64,000 nucleotides of DNA from Chryseobacterium sp. (GCA_027492795.1 JAPUEB010000006.1:269089-333088), one strand, 5' to 3'; positions 35,277-44,428 are shown, counted from the stretch's first letter. Numbers and translations are program-made. Notes: generated by a model from the sequence alone, not told the origin.

Positions 35277-36149
35277 TCATTTATACATATAATTTATTTC
35301 ATTCTCAATTATTCTTTTAACAAAACCATCATTTCTGTATTTTTCAAATAATTGATTAATTGAATTTTCTAAATCCTTTTCCCTATCAGTTGAAATTTTG
35401 TTTAAGAAAAATAATATAACTTTAATAGATGAATCCAAAGACATCCTATCATTATTGTTAAATTCTAATTCGGGTATTTTTGAAATACCTTTAGGTACCT
35501 TTAAGTCAAAAAGAACTCCTCCATGCGCACAAGTGTTTCTTAACAACACCAAAGTTTCCATTAAACTAATAAACTTTGCTAAATTTTTTACACCATAAAT
35601 ATTCGTAATTCTTTCTTTTATATCATTATCATGTAAGTTTCTAAAGATTTTTAATATTACTCCAAATGTAAAAAACTCTAGTGTTTTCCAAGCAGGAGCA
35701 TATTTATCGTTTAGATATTTTTGATGATGCTTTTTTATAGGCTTATTTGATTTTTTAAAATCGTCACTATAATACTTTTCAATATCCTTTATGAAATTTT
35801 GGTCAACAATTTTTGGGTCAATAAACCAAGTCGGAGAGGTTTTATATTTATTTGAAACATAATATACTAACTTAGTTCTAAAATTTATTTCTATACGATT
35901 AAGATATTTTGTTATGACATTTCGCAAATCAACGTCTAAATAATATAGATTAATTATATCAGAAAACTTTATTCCACTCAATAAATTATGATTATCATCA
36001 ATAACAAATGGATGCCAGTAGAATCCCAATCTATAATATCCAATGTCTAGCAATATTTCCTTTGCCTTATTCGGTTCTAAATCAATGGTCATTCCACGTT
36101 TCTCAAGCAAAGCAATTTGTTCATTGAAAGTTGTTGCTATATTTCCCAT
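35277..36149 (-). CDS. Abi-family (AbiD/AbiF-like, HEPN) abortive-infection protein
   Basis: A 290-residue Abi_2-family protein. LLDIGYYRLGFYWHPF (N-terminal family motif), YYLDVDLRNVITKYLNRIEI, and the HEPN RNase signature RNTCAH in LVLLRNTCAHGG. Family members protect against phages, and the HEPN Rx4-6H motif indicates RNA cleavage; I recall Abi_2 being proposed as relatives of Cas13 HEPN domains. Codon use is visibly more AT-rich than the neighbours and the 3' flank is extremely AT-rich, suggesting acquisition. It starts 24 nt after the lysA stop. Confidence 0.88.
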   Translation of the reverse strand: MGNIATTFNEQIALLEKRGMTIDLEPNKAKEILLDIGYYRLGFYWHPFVIDDNHNLLSGIKFSDIINLYYLDVDLRNVITKYLNRIEINFRTKLVYYVSNKYKTSPTWFIDPKIVDQNFIKDIEKYYSDDFKKSNKPIKKHHQKYLNDKYAPAWKTLEFFTFGVILKIFRNLHDNDIKERITNIYGVKNLAKFISLMETLVLLRNTCAHGGVLFDLKVPKGISKIPELEFNNNDRMSLDSSIKVILFFLNKISTDREKDLENSINQLFEKYRNDGFVKRIIENEINYMYK

Positions 36150-36173
36150 TTTCCAAAACTACAAATTTTCAGT

Positions 36174-37373
36174 TTACAACACCTCCACCTGATTTTTCAG
36201 CAAATCCTCGAATTCATCTCTTTTTCTAATCAAATGAGCTTTTCCTTCCAACCAAAGAACTTCAGCCGGCTTCAATCTTGAATTAAAATTGGAACTCATC
36301 TCAAAACCATATGCTCCCGCGTTTCTGAAAACCAAAATATCGCCTTCTCGAACCTCGTTCAGTTTTCTATCCCATGCAAAAGTGTCTGTTTCACAGATGT
36401 TTCCTACAACGGTATAAATTCTTTCCGCTCCTTTGGGATTGGATAAATTTTCAATAATATGGTAAGAATCGTAAAACATTGGACGAATCAGGTGGTTGAA
36501 GCCTGAATTGATGCCCGCAAAAACTGTCGCAGTTGTTTGTTTGATGACGTTTGTCTTCACCAAAAGATGCCCTGATTTTGAAACCAAAAATTTCCCCGGC
36601 TCAAACCAAAGTTCAAACTTCTTACCTGAACTTTTTGAAAACTCAGAAACTGCTTTTTCCACCTTTTTCCCTAAAGTTTTCACATCCGTTTCCATATCGC
36701 CTTCTTGATATGGTACTTTGAAACCACTTCCCATATCCAAATATTTCAGATTCGGGAAATTTTCAGCCAATTCGAACATGATTTCCAAGCCTTGCAGAAA
36801 AACATCGGGATCTTTGATTTCGCTTCCAGTATGCATGTGAAGACCTTCTACATTAATTCCGGTTGTTTTCATAACTCGCTCGATATGACGAAGTTGATGA
36901 ATTGAAATTCCGAATTTGGAGTCGATGTGACCAGTAGAAATTTTATAATTTCCACCTGCAAAAATATGTGGATTAATCCTTACAAAAATTGGATAAGAAT
37001 CGCCGTGTTTATTTCCAAATTGTTCCAAAATCGACATATTATCGATATTGATATGCACTTTCAGCGACATTGCTTCTTCAATTTCCGCTAAGTCCACACA
37101 ATTTGGAGTAAAAAGTATTTTTTTCGCCTCGAAACCTGCCTTTAAACCTAATTTTACCTCGTTGATAGAAACGCAATCAAGATTTCCGCCCAAACTTCTC
37201 ACATATTTTAGAATGTTGATGTTGGAAAGCGCTTTGCACGCATAGAAAAACTTTGTGTTTTTATGAAAGGAAGAAGTAAGTTTTTCGTATTGGGTTTTAA
37301 TGCTTTCAGCATCGTAAACATAAGTAGGAGTGTCGAATTGTTCGGCTATTTTTAATAAATCTTTGTTAGTCAT
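36174..37373 (-). CDS. lysA: diaminopimelate decarboxylase
   Basis: A 399-residue PLP enzyme making lysine from meso-diaminopimelate, the last step of lysine synthesis. Alanine-racemase-fold barrel with the PLP lysine in FFYACKALSN (Lys47), HMHTGSEI, GSGFKVPYQ, EPGKFLVSKSG, and the C-terminal catalytic Cys in NICETDTFAWD. Length normal. A GAAGTCCGAAG-type repeat lies just upstream of its ATG. Confidence 0.95.
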   Translation of the reverse strand: MTNKDLLKIAEQFDTPTYVYDAESIKTQYEKLTSSFHKNTKFFYACKALSNINILKYVRSLGGNLDCVSINEVKLGLKAGFEAKKILFTPNCVDLAEIEEAMSLKVHINIDNMSILEQFGNKHGDSYPIFVRINPHIFAGGNYKISTGHIDSKFGISIHQLRHIERVMKTTGINVEGLHMHTGSEIKDPDVFLQGLEIMFELAENFPNLKYLDMGSGFKVPYQEGDMETDVKTLGKKVEKAVSEFSKSSGKKFELWFEPGKFLVSKSGHLLVKTNVIKQTTATVFAGINSGFNHLIRPMFYDSYHIIENLSNPKGAERIYTVVGNICETDTFAWDRKLNEVREGDILVFRNAGAYGFEMSSNFNSRLKPAEVLWLEGKAHLIRKRDEFEDLLKNQVEVL

Positions 37374-37385
37374 TTTGATGAGTTT

Positions 37386-37442
37386 GAAGTTTGAAGTCCG
37401 AAGACCGAAGAAAATTCACGAAGCAAAATTCGTGCATTAATG
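37386..37442. repeat. composite repeat upstream of lysA
   Basis: GAAGTTTGAAGTCCGAAG and GACCGAAG copies (37386-37412) are followed by TTCACGAAG and TTCGTGCATTAATGGC, the latter a degraded copy of the CACGAATG palindrome seen at 27949-27992. Two repeat families thus meet in one gap. Confidence 0.6.
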
Positions 37443-37448
37443 GCAAAA

Positions 37449-38675
37449 TCACTTCTGCGGCAAAGGAAAAATCTCAAAATCACCGCGCAAAAGCCCAAGT
37501 TTGAAGTCATTTTGCATATCAATTGTAGAAACCGGAAGGGAGATTTTCAATTTGTTGATTTTTGATCTTGATTGAATTTGCGTATGAAATTCATAAAAAC
37601 CGTAACCTGTAAGTTTGCTGTTTTCGAAAATCAAAAACGTTTTTTCGCCTAAATTTCTTCCGGAAGTGGACCAGATTTCATTTCTCTTTTTTAAAGAAAT
37701 CCTCTTTGTAAACTCTTGAATGTCAGAAAAATTTTGAGTGGAATTAATATAACTCACTGCTTTCAATCCTTGTGTAAAGGATTTGAATTTAATCAATGCT
37801 TTTTCTGTTGGGTGAAGCGAGTTTTTTTCAACTAAATATTTTCCGTTGCGGTGATAAAGACCAAAATTTAAGGATTCTCGTTTTCGGATTCCCTTGGTTT
37901 TCATCAAAAGTTTTGCAACAATATCATTTCCGGCAAGTTCGTAATGAATTTGCTCCGTTTCCTCCTGAATTTTTTGAAAACGTTTTGATTTGGAGTTGAA
38001 GAGTTTTTTTGAAAATTTGTTGATATCATCCACAAAATCGCTAAAAAGAATTTTTCCTTTTTCGTCCTGAAAATACACAATTCCTTTTTCATTCGGCAGA
38101 TCCTGCGTTAATTCCCGAATTTTGTTGATGTAGGTTTTTGCGTTGGTTTCGTCGTGCTGCTTCTGGATAATCTCGTTATCAACATCTTTGGAAATCAACA
38201 ATTTAAATAAATCTAAAGTTGCTCTTGCGTCTCCTCCTGCTCTGTGATGATCCACCAAAGGAATTCCTAAAGATTTTACCAATTTCCCCAAAGAATAACT
38301 TTCCGCTTCCGGAATCATTTTTTTGGCTAAAGGAATCGTATCTAAAGTATTGATTTTGAAATCGTAACCAAGGCGTTTGAACTCTTGGCGAAGCATTCTG
38401 TAATCAAATTCGATGTTATGACCCACCAAAGTTGTACCTTCCGTAATTTCCACCACTCTTTTGGCGATTTCGTGGAATTTTGGTGCGGTTTTCACCATTT
38501 TTGGAGTGATTTTGGTCAATTTTTGAACAAAATGGGTGATTTCTGCTTCGGGATTCACCAAGGAAAGAAACTGGTCAACAATTTCATGACCGTCGTATCT
38601 GAAAATAGCAATATCGATGATGCATTCCTTACGAAAACCACCTCCATTACTTTCTATATCTATTATGGAATACAT
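37449..38675 (-). CDS. DEDDh exonuclease with degenerate GIY-YIG-like domain
   Basis: Start at 38675 (MYSIIDIESNGGG); an upstream ATG at 38717 lies in repeat DNA. 408 residues. Residues 1-170 are a DnaQ-like 3'-5' exonuclease: DIES (DxE), GHNIEFDYRML, and HRAGGDARATLDLF with the DEDDh His and Asp. Residues 200-280 resemble a GIY-YIG domain as in UvrC/Cho (GIVYFQDEKGKILFSD, HYELAGNDIVAKLLMKTK), but the catalytic Arg and Glu seem lost. Bacteroidota commonly carry this pair; likely DNA repair or proofreading-type trimming. Confidence 0.87.
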   Translation of the reverse strand: MYSIIDIESNGGGFRKECIIDIAIFRYDGHEIVDQFLSLVNPEAEITHFVQKLTKITPKMVKTAPKFHEIAKRVVEITEGTTLVGHNIEFDYRMLRQEFKRLGYDFKINTLDTIPLAKKMIPEAESYSLGKLVKSLGIPLVDHHRAGGDARATLDLFKLLISKDVDNEIIQKQHDETNAKTYINKIRELTQDLPNEKGIVYFQDEKGKILFSDFVDDINKFSKKLFNSKSKRFQKIQEETEQIHYELAGNDIVAKLLMKTKGIRKRESLNFGLYHRNGKYLVEKNSLHPTEKALIKFKSFTQGLKAVSYINSTQNFSDIQEFTKRISLKKRNEIWSTSGRNLGEKTFLIFENSKLTGYGFYEFHTQIQSRSKINKLKISLPVSTIDMQNDFKLGLLRGDFEIFPLPQK

Positions 38676-38699
38676 TTTTTTTGCTTTCGACAATCTGCT

Positions 38700-38752
38700 C
38701 AAGCTTTCGGCTACCAAAATGCTGATAGCGAATAGCTGAAAGCTGATTGCTT
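38700..38752. repeat. AGCTGAAAGCTGAT-type palindromic repeat
   Basis: AGCTTTCGGCT (about 38703-38713) faces AGCTGAAAGCT (about 38732-38742), with further GCTGATAGC and GCTGATTGC words between and beyond. It fills the gap between the HerA-like gene and the exonuclease start. Confidence 0.6.
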
Positions 38753-38757
38753 ATTTT

Positions 38758-40284
38758 TTATCTTCTTCTTCCGCCCAAACCAAACATTCCCAAAATTGCT
38801 TTCGCTCCTTCTCTCATCAAAGTATTGGTGAATGTTCTTCCGGCTCTACTGGTTAAAACCTGTTCCACCATTCCCGGTTCTTCTTTTACAGGTTTTGTTT
38901 TCATGTCAGCCGGCGCATTTTGAACAGCTTGTTCCATTCTGGAAGTCAACATTTCGTAGGCAGAATCCTTGTTTACCGTGTTTTCATATTTTGCAACCAA
39001 GGCTGAACGCGACGTTAAATCTGCAACTTCCGCATCGGTAAGAACATCCATTCTGGATTCTGGAGAAATTAAATAAGTGTCAACCAAAGGTGTAGGAATT
39101 CCCTTTTCGTCCAAAGCCGTAACAAAAGCTTCACCAATACCTAAATTTTGGATGAGCTGACCAGCATCATAAAATTCTGTAATTGGGTAATTTTCAACGG
39201 CTTTATCAATTTCTTTTCGGTCTTTTGCGGTAAAACCACGTAATGCGTGCTGAATTTTCAAACCTAATTGTGACAACACATTTTCTGGAACGTCACCTGG
39301 AATTTGTGTGATGAAATAAATCCCAACTCCTTTGGAACGAATCAGTTTCACCATTGTTTCTATCTGTGAAAGAAGGGCTTTTGAGGCTTCGTTAAAAATT
39401 AAGTGCGCCTCATCGATGAAGAGAACAAGTTTTGGTTTTCCTGCATCGCCTTCTTCTGGGAAAGTCATGTAAATTTCTGCAAAAAGCGAAAGCATAAACG
39501 TGGAAAAAAGCTGTGGCTGCGTCTGAATATTGGCAACTCTCAAAATATTTACCACTCCTTTTCCGTCTCTTTGCTGCAACAAATCGTGAACATCAAAACT
39601 CGGTTCACCAAAGAAATTAGTCGCACCTTGTTGTTCCAAAGCTACAATAGAACGTAGAATTGCACCTAAAGAAGCCGGAGCGATTGAACCGTAATTATTG
39701 GCCAAATCTGCTTTTCCTTGCGGATTATCGGTAACGTATTGTAGCACTTTTTTCAAATCCTCCAAATCAATCAGCGGCAAACCTTTGTCATCGCAATATT
39801 TAAAAACGATGGACATGATACTTGCTTGCGTATCGTTCAGCAACAAAATTTTTGAAAGCAAAACTGGCCCGAATTCCGTAACGGTAGCGCGAAGTTTCAC
39901 GCCTCTTTCGCCAGAAATCGTCATCAATTCCACCGGAAAACTCTGCGCTTCCCAATTGAGCTGTGTTTTTGCATAACGCTCATCAATAATGCTATTTCTT
40001 TGTCCAGCTTCTGCAATTCCGGAAAAATCTCCCTTAATATCCAGAACCAAAGACGGAACTCCTGCGTGCGAAAGCTGCTCCACAAAAACCTGTATTGTTT
40101 TGGTTTTCCCCGTTCCTGTTGCACCGGCAATTAATCCGTGTCGGTTGATGGTTTTCAGGGGAAGCGTAACGTTTACTTCCGGAACTACTTCGCCGTCGAA
40201 AATCCCTTTTCCAAGAACTATGTGTTCGCCTTTCGGAGTATATCTTGCGTTAAGATCTGCTATAAATTTTGCCTTGTCTGCCAT
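38758..40284 (-). CDS. HerA-like ATPase, DUF853 (YjgR) family
   Basis: A 508-residue cytosolic ATPase of the HerA/FtsK superfamily, DUF853 type. Walker A GATGTGKT (54-61), Walker B KLVLFIDEAHLIF, sensor-type motifs VGIYFITQIPGDVP and LKIQHALRGFTAKD. The C-terminus is Gly/Arg-rich (LGMFGLGGRRR). The biological role is not known; DNA translocation is presumed from the superfamily. It sits alone upstream of the exonuclease and could be cotranscribed with it. Confidence 0.92.
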   Translation of the reverse strand: MADKAKFIADLNARYTPKGEHIVLGKGIFDGEVVPEVNVTLPLKTINRHGLIAGATGTGKTKTIQVFVEQLSHAGVPSLVLDIKGDFSGIAEAGQRNSIIDERYAKTQLNWEAQSFPVELMTISGERGVKLRATVTEFGPVLLSKILLLNDTQASIMSIVFKYCDDKGLPLIDLEDLKKVLQYVTDNPQGKADLANNYGSIAPASLGAILRSIVALEQQGATNFFGEPSFDVHDLLQQRDGKGVVNILRVANIQTQPQLFSTFMLSLFAEIYMTFPEEGDAGKPKLVLFIDEAHLIFNEASKALLSQIETMVKLIRSKGVGIYFITQIPGDVPENVLSQLGLKIQHALRGFTAKDRKEIDKAVENYPITEFYDAGQLIQNLGIGEAFVTALDEKGIPTPLVDTYLISPESRMDVLTDAEVADLTSRSALVAKYENTVNKDSAYEMLTSRMEQAVQNAPADMKTKPVKEEPGMVEQVLTSRAGRTFTNTLMREGAKAILGMFGLGGRRR

Positions 40285-40434
40285 TTTTTTTTTGTTTATT
40301 TAATCAATTGATAAAGGTAAAATTTTTTGAGAGAAAAATAAAATGAATTGAAATTATTGTTTTGAATAAAAAATGCTGACAAATATCACATTCCATTTGT
40401 GACCGCAATCATAGACCTTCCAAAAGCCTTGCTT

Positions 40435-40442
40435 TATCTTTG
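40435..40442 (+). promoter_or_regulatory. -7 box immediately before the copper-locus ORF
   Basis: TATCTTTG (TAnnTTTG match) ends 8 nt before the ATG at 40451, leaving almost no room for a leader. It supports this ATG as the true start and suggests a nearly leaderless transcript. Confidence 0.5.
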
Positions 40443-40450
40443 TTCGTGAA

Positions 40451-40816
40451 ATGAAAGTATTCTTTTCGACCATATTATCTATAATTGTTTTCTTTGCGAG
40501 TTTCCAGAACTCTCTGGTTTTGTTGGATTATAATATCCACAGAGAGTTCTACGAAGCTCATTGCGTAAACAAAGGCAAGCCAGAAATGGAATGCCACGGA
40601 AAATGCGAAATGAAAAAACAGGCAGAAAAAAGCAATTCTCCTTTTAATATCGTGAAAACTGGAGCTTTTGATTTTCATTTCGTTCCAAATGCTTTGGTAG
40701 AGATTCCAAATCTTCAAAAAGACTTTCACAACAACCATCAGAAGATTTTTCATACTAATTTTCATCAAATCTTGAAGGGCTATCATCAGATTTTGCCCCA
40801 TCCTCCACAAGTTTAG
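40451..40816 (+). CDS. small Cys/Met/His protein of the copper locus
   Basis: 121 residues with an N-terminal signal or membrane segment (MKVFFSTILSIIVFFASFQN). The centre has three cysteines in metal-ligand-like spacing (CVNKGKPEMECHGKCEM: C-x9-C-x3-C with two Met and one His), and the C-terminal third is His/Asn-rich (FHNNHQKIFHTNFHQ). No named family. Small proteins of this kind precede TonB receptors in related genomes as I recall. Copper delivery or sensing is inferred from the two genes downstream. Confidence 0.75.
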   Translation: MKVFFSTILSIIVFFASFQNSLVLLDYNIHREFYEAHCVNKGKPEMECHGKCEMKKQAEKSNSPFNIVKTGAFDFHFVPNALVEIPNLQKDFHNNHQKIFHTNFHQILKGYHQILPHPPQV

Positions 40817-40934
40817 GTTTTTATTGCAATTCGCTTTATTTCAATGAAATGAAGCCATATCAACTTGCTTTTTAAAGAAATTTTTTCTTTAGAAAATCCA
40901 ACCTATTTACACAATCAAAAAAAAACCTAAAAAA

Positions 40935-41789
40935 ATGAAATTTTCATTAAAAATATTATTCGCCATGCTTGCTATGGCTTTGTTTTTCACGTCTTGTAGA
41001 AACAACGATGAACCCGTAACTCCGATAACCAACGAACTGGAAGGTTTGAAAAAAATAAAAGAATTCTCCAACAACACGCATATTATCGAGCTTTATTCTG
41101 CTTCCGGAACTACGAGTTTAGGATATAACGATATAAAAATCCGCATCAAAAACAAAACCGACAATTCCTACGAGAAAAATGCAACAATCTCTTGGATGCC
41201 GGTAATGCACATGACTTCAATGTCGCATTCCTGCCCAAAATCTACAGTTACGAAAGTGAGTAACGACGGTACTTTGTACAAAGGATACATTGTGTTTCAG
41301 ATGCCCCAAAATGCAACGGAATATTGGGATTTGAAAGTTGATTACACCATCAATGGAACAAATTACACCGCAACTTCTGTAATTGATGTTCCGGCGCAAA
41401 CTAAAAAAACCGTAAACTCTTTCATGGGTTCCGATAACACGAGATATATTGTGGCTTATGTAGAGCCAAAAACTCCGAAAGTTGCTGTAAACGACCTTGT
41501 TGTAGGCGTTTGGAAAATGCAGGACATGATGAGTTTTCCCGTTGTGGACGGATATACTGTAAAAATTGATCCAAGAATGCCGAGTATGGGAAATCATTCG
41601 TCTCCAAATAATGTTCATGCAACACAAAATGGCGCAGGAAACCTCTACAACGGAAAACTTTCTCTTACCATGACTGGTTACTGGAAAATAAATTTGCAGC
41701 TCGCAAATAATTCTGGAACTATTTTGAAAGGCGAAGAAATAACTGCAACAAACGAAGCAAGCAGCATTTTCTTCGAAATTGAATTCTAA
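40935..41789 (+). CDS. lipoprotein with YtkA/FixH-like copper-type domains
   Basis: A 284-residue lipoprotein (LFFTSC, Cys21). Two beta-sandwich-like halves of YtkA type. The first contains WMPVMHMTSMSHSC (87-100), a dense Met/His/Cys ligand patch; the second has DPRMPSMGNHSSP. Met-rich sequences of this sort bind Cu(I) in the periplasm. It lies directly before a copper-type TonB receptor. A strong hairpin terminator after the gene could give more lipoprotein than receptor mRNA. Confidence 0.82.
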   Translation: MKFSLKILFAMLAMALFFTSCRNNDEPVTPITNELEGLKKIKEFSNNTHIIELYSASGTTSLGYNDIKIRIKNKTDNSYEKNATISWMPVMHMTSMSHSCPKSTVTKVSNDGTLYKGYIVFQMPQNATEYWDLKVDYTINGTNYTATSVIDVPAQTKKTVNSFMGSDNTRYIVAYVEPKTPKVAVNDLVVGVWKMQDMMSFPVVDGYTVKIDPRMPSMGNHSSPNNVHATQNGAGNLYNGKLSLTMTGYWKINLQLANNSGTILKGEEITATNEASSIFFEIEF

Positions 41790-41800
41790 ATTTTTCCACT

Positions 41801-41840
41801 AAAAGCAAAGTTTCCGCAAAAAAAGAAGCTTTGCTTTTTT
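41801..41840 (+). terminator. terminator between lipoprotein and TonB receptor genes
   Basis: AAAAGCAAAG (41801-41810) pairs with CTTTGCTTTT (41829-41838), followed by T. The receptor ATG is only 17 nt beyond the stem, so it may act as an attenuator. Confidence 0.75.
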
Positions 41841-41854
41841 CAAATTTTAAAATC

Positions 41855-43843
41855 ATGAAAAAAACAATTTTCCTGATTGCAGGATTCTTTTTTGCACAAA
41901 ATATTTTGGCACAAACTCATTACGACAGTCTGAAAACCAGAGAAATAGAAGAAGTAATCGTCATCGGAACTACGAATATTGCCAACAAAGAAGCAAAACC
42001 TTTAGGCTCCATCGACGAATATTTGCAAAAATCTTCAAAAATAGATATGATTCGGCGCGGAAGCTACGCTTGGGAACCCACCATCAACAGCATGGCAACG
42101 GAAAGAACGCTTGTAACTATTGATGGAATGAGGATTTTCGGCGCTTGTACCGACAAAATGGACCCTATAACTTCGTATGTAGAAGTTTCCAATTTATCTG
42201 AAGCGGAAATAATTTCGGGGCAGCAAGGTTCCTGTCATGGCTCTACAATAGGCGGTTCTATCGATTTGAAGCGGCAAAAAGGAAGTTTTGGCGAAAAAAG
42301 ATGGAATTTTAACATCAATTCAGGCTTTGAAACGGTGAATCAGCAGAAAATTTTTGGCGGTGGAGTTTCTTTTAAAAACAAAAAATTCTATTCCGATGCC
42401 GATTTTATGATGCGTGACGCCGAAAACTACAAAGACGGAAACGGCAATGAAGTTCTGCATTCACAATTCAAAAAAATCAATTTTTCGGAAACTTTGGGAG
42501 TGAAAATCGGTGAAAATAAATTGCTGGAAGGTTCGGTAATCTACGATAAAGCCAAAGATGTGGGCTATCCTGCGCTTCCAATGGATGTTTCTTTGGCAGA
42601 AGCAATAATTACTTCTTTGAAATTTCAAATTTTGCCCAATTCTGATATTTTCAAAAATTGGGAAACCAAATTCTATTACAACACGGTAACACACAGAATG
42701 GACGACACAACGCGTCCCAACGTTCCCGTTCACATGGATATGCCTGGTTGGACGAAAACTTTTGGATATTTCTCGAAAATAAATTCGGTGTGGAAAAATC
42801 ATAAACTATTGCTGAATTTTAATGGTTTTTACAACAAATCGGTTGCGGAAATGACGATGTATCCGAAAAATCCCGCCGAAAACTTAATGTTTATGTACAC
42901 TTGGCCCGATGTGAGAACACTTTTTCAAGGAGTTTTTCTAGAAGATTCTTTTAGTTTAAATGATTTTTCTTCCATAAAATTGACGGGCTCGTTTGGTTTC
43001 CATTCCAATAAAGTGGCGAGTGAATTTGGGCTGAACAGTTTGCAGATTTTTTATCCGGAAATGGATGCACAAAAAAACAGATTTTTGAAAAGTTTATCTG
43101 CAAACTACATTTTCAACAAAAATGATTTTGAAATTGGCACAGGAATCGGCTATGGCGACCGAGCTCCGTCTGTTTCGGAAGGTTACGGATTTTACTTGTT
43201 TAATAGTGCCGAAAAGTACGATTACGTAGGAAATCCCGATTTGAAAAACGAAAAATCTTTGGAAGCCAATTTTTCTTCGGGCATCAAAAAGGAAAAGTTT
43301 TCGGTAAAAATTTCTGCTTCTTACTTCCATATTTCCGATTATATTGTAGGAAAAATTCTACCCAATTTAGTTCCGATGACGATTGGCGGAAAAGGTGTGA
43401 AAGGCTATACAGCTCTTGAAAATGCTCAAATTTTTACTGCGGCTTTTAATTCTGAAGTTAAAATTCTAGAAAATTTAAAGTGGAAATCCCAAATTTCTTA
43501 TAGCAAAGGACAGGACAATTTTAAAAACAATTTGCCTTACATTAGTCCGATTTCCTATTCTTCTTCTTTGTTTTTTGAAAAAAATAAATTTTCTGCTGAA
43601 GCCACGGTTTTAGGAAATTCAAAGCAAAGAAATTTTGCTGTAGATTATGGGGAAAACGCAACTCCGCCTTACACAATTTTGAATGCAAATGTAGGTTACA
43701 GGTTCATTTTCAATGAAAACAAAATCTATTTAAAGGTAGGCGCAGAAAACATTTTCGATGAATTTTACACCACTTATTCGGAATGGAACAAGATTCCAAG
43801 AGCGGGTAGAAATTTTTTTGTCAACATCAATTATGCATTTTAA
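41855..43843 (+). CDS. TonB-dependent receptor, OprC/NosA copper type
   Basis: Start at 41855 (MKKTIFLIAGFFFAQNILAQ signal); an ATG at 41831 is inside the terminator stem. 662 residues: plug domain (about 25-150) and 22-strand-type barrel ending NFFVNINYAF. Two copper motifs known from OprC/NosA are present: CxxxM in FGACTDKMDP (Cys98, Met102) and HxM in VTHRMDD (His280, Met282). GSCHGSTIGGSIDL adds a further Cys/His. This points to copper import across the outer membrane. No CarboxypepD-like N-terminal domain. Confidence 0.9.
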   Translation: MKKTIFLIAGFFFAQNILAQTHYDSLKTREIEEVIVIGTTNIANKEAKPLGSIDEYLQKSSKIDMIRRGSYAWEPTINSMATERTLVTIDGMRIFGACTDKMDPITSYVEVSNLSEAEIISGQQGSCHGSTIGGSIDLKRQKGSFGEKRWNFNINSGFETVNQQKIFGGGVSFKNKKFYSDADFMMRDAENYKDGNGNEVLHSQFKKINFSETLGVKIGENKLLEGSVIYDKAKDVGYPALPMDVSLAEAIITSLKFQILPNSDIFKNWETKFYYNTVTHRMDDTTRPNVPVHMDMPGWTKTFGYFSKINSVWKNHKLLLNFNGFYNKSVAEMTMYPKNPAENLMFMYTWPDVRTLFQGVFLEDSFSLNDFSSIKLTGSFGFHSNKVASEFGLNSLQIFYPEMDAQKNRFLKSLSANYIFNKNDFEIGTGIGYGDRAPSVSEGYGFYLFNSAEKYDYVGNPDLKNEKSLEANFSSGIKKEKFSVKISASYFHISDYIVGKILPNLVPMTIGGKGVKGYTALENAQIFTAAFNSEVKILENLKWKSQISYSKGQDNFKNNLPYISPISYSSSLFFEKNKFSAEATVLGNSKQRNFAVDYGENATPPYTILNANVGYRFIFNENKIYLKVGAENIFDEFYTTYSEWNKIPRAGRNFFVNINYAF

Positions 43844-43909
43844 TGTAAGGAAATTTCGCGAAAATTTTTACAGGATTATTATCATATTTTCTGTGTCGCA
43901 TTATTTTAG

Positions 43910-43917
43910 TAAATTTG
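43910..43917 (+). promoter_or_regulatory. -7 box of the GreA-like gene
   Basis: TAAATTTG, a full TAnnTTTG match, 22 nt before the ATG. Confidence 0.5.
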
Positions 43918-43939
43918 TTTCTCACCTAAATTTTTTACG

Positions 43940-44383
43940 ATGAAACGAGACGAAATCCTCGCTAGAATTATTGAGGAGCAAAATAAAGTTATCGAAAGTT
44001 TACAAAACTCTGTAAAGCTCTACAAAAAAGAATCGGATATGGACGAAGACGACACTTCCGACCCCGATGATTATGCCCGACAAACAGAAGCAAAAGACAT
44101 GCAGCTGCGTTTTGAAAAAATGCTGACGAAGGAAAAAAACGACCTGAATTTTGTTCTTGCCGAAAAAGAAAATCATTATAGCGAAGCAGAACTCGGAGCC
44201 ATTGTAGAAACCGATAAAAATTATTTTTTCATGGCTGTTGCTCTTCCGTCCTTCAAGTATAACGGCAAAGATGTGTTTTGTATTTCACCGGAAGCTCCTA
44301 TTTTTGGGAAACTTCGGGGTAAAAAAGTGGGTGATAAAATAGAGGTTGGTCCGAATAATTTCGAGATTGTATCCATTCAATAA
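43940..44383 (+). CDS. GreA/GreB-like C-terminal domain protein
   Basis: 147 residues. An N-terminal helical, acidic segment (about 1-75, including ESDMDEDDTSDPDD) precedes a C-terminal half that resembles the GreA/GreB FKBP-like domain: SPEAPIFGKLRGKKVGDKIEV corresponds to the SPxSPIGxALLGKxxGDxV motif. The first part does not read like the Gre coiled-coil with its acidic tip, so transcript-cleavage activity is uncertain. Single gene between two unrelated loci. Confidence 0.75.
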   Translation: MKRDEILARIIEEQNKVIESLQNSVKLYKKESDMDEDDTSDPDDYARQTEAKDMQLRFEKMLTKEKNDLNFVLAEKENHYSEAELGAIVETDKNYFFMAVALPSFKYNGKDVFCISPEAPIFGKLRGKKVGDKIEVGPNNFEIVSIQ

Positions 44384-44428
44384 TTCTGCTGTGTGATTTT
44401 CATTACGTATTGCTCGTTGTTTTAAAGT

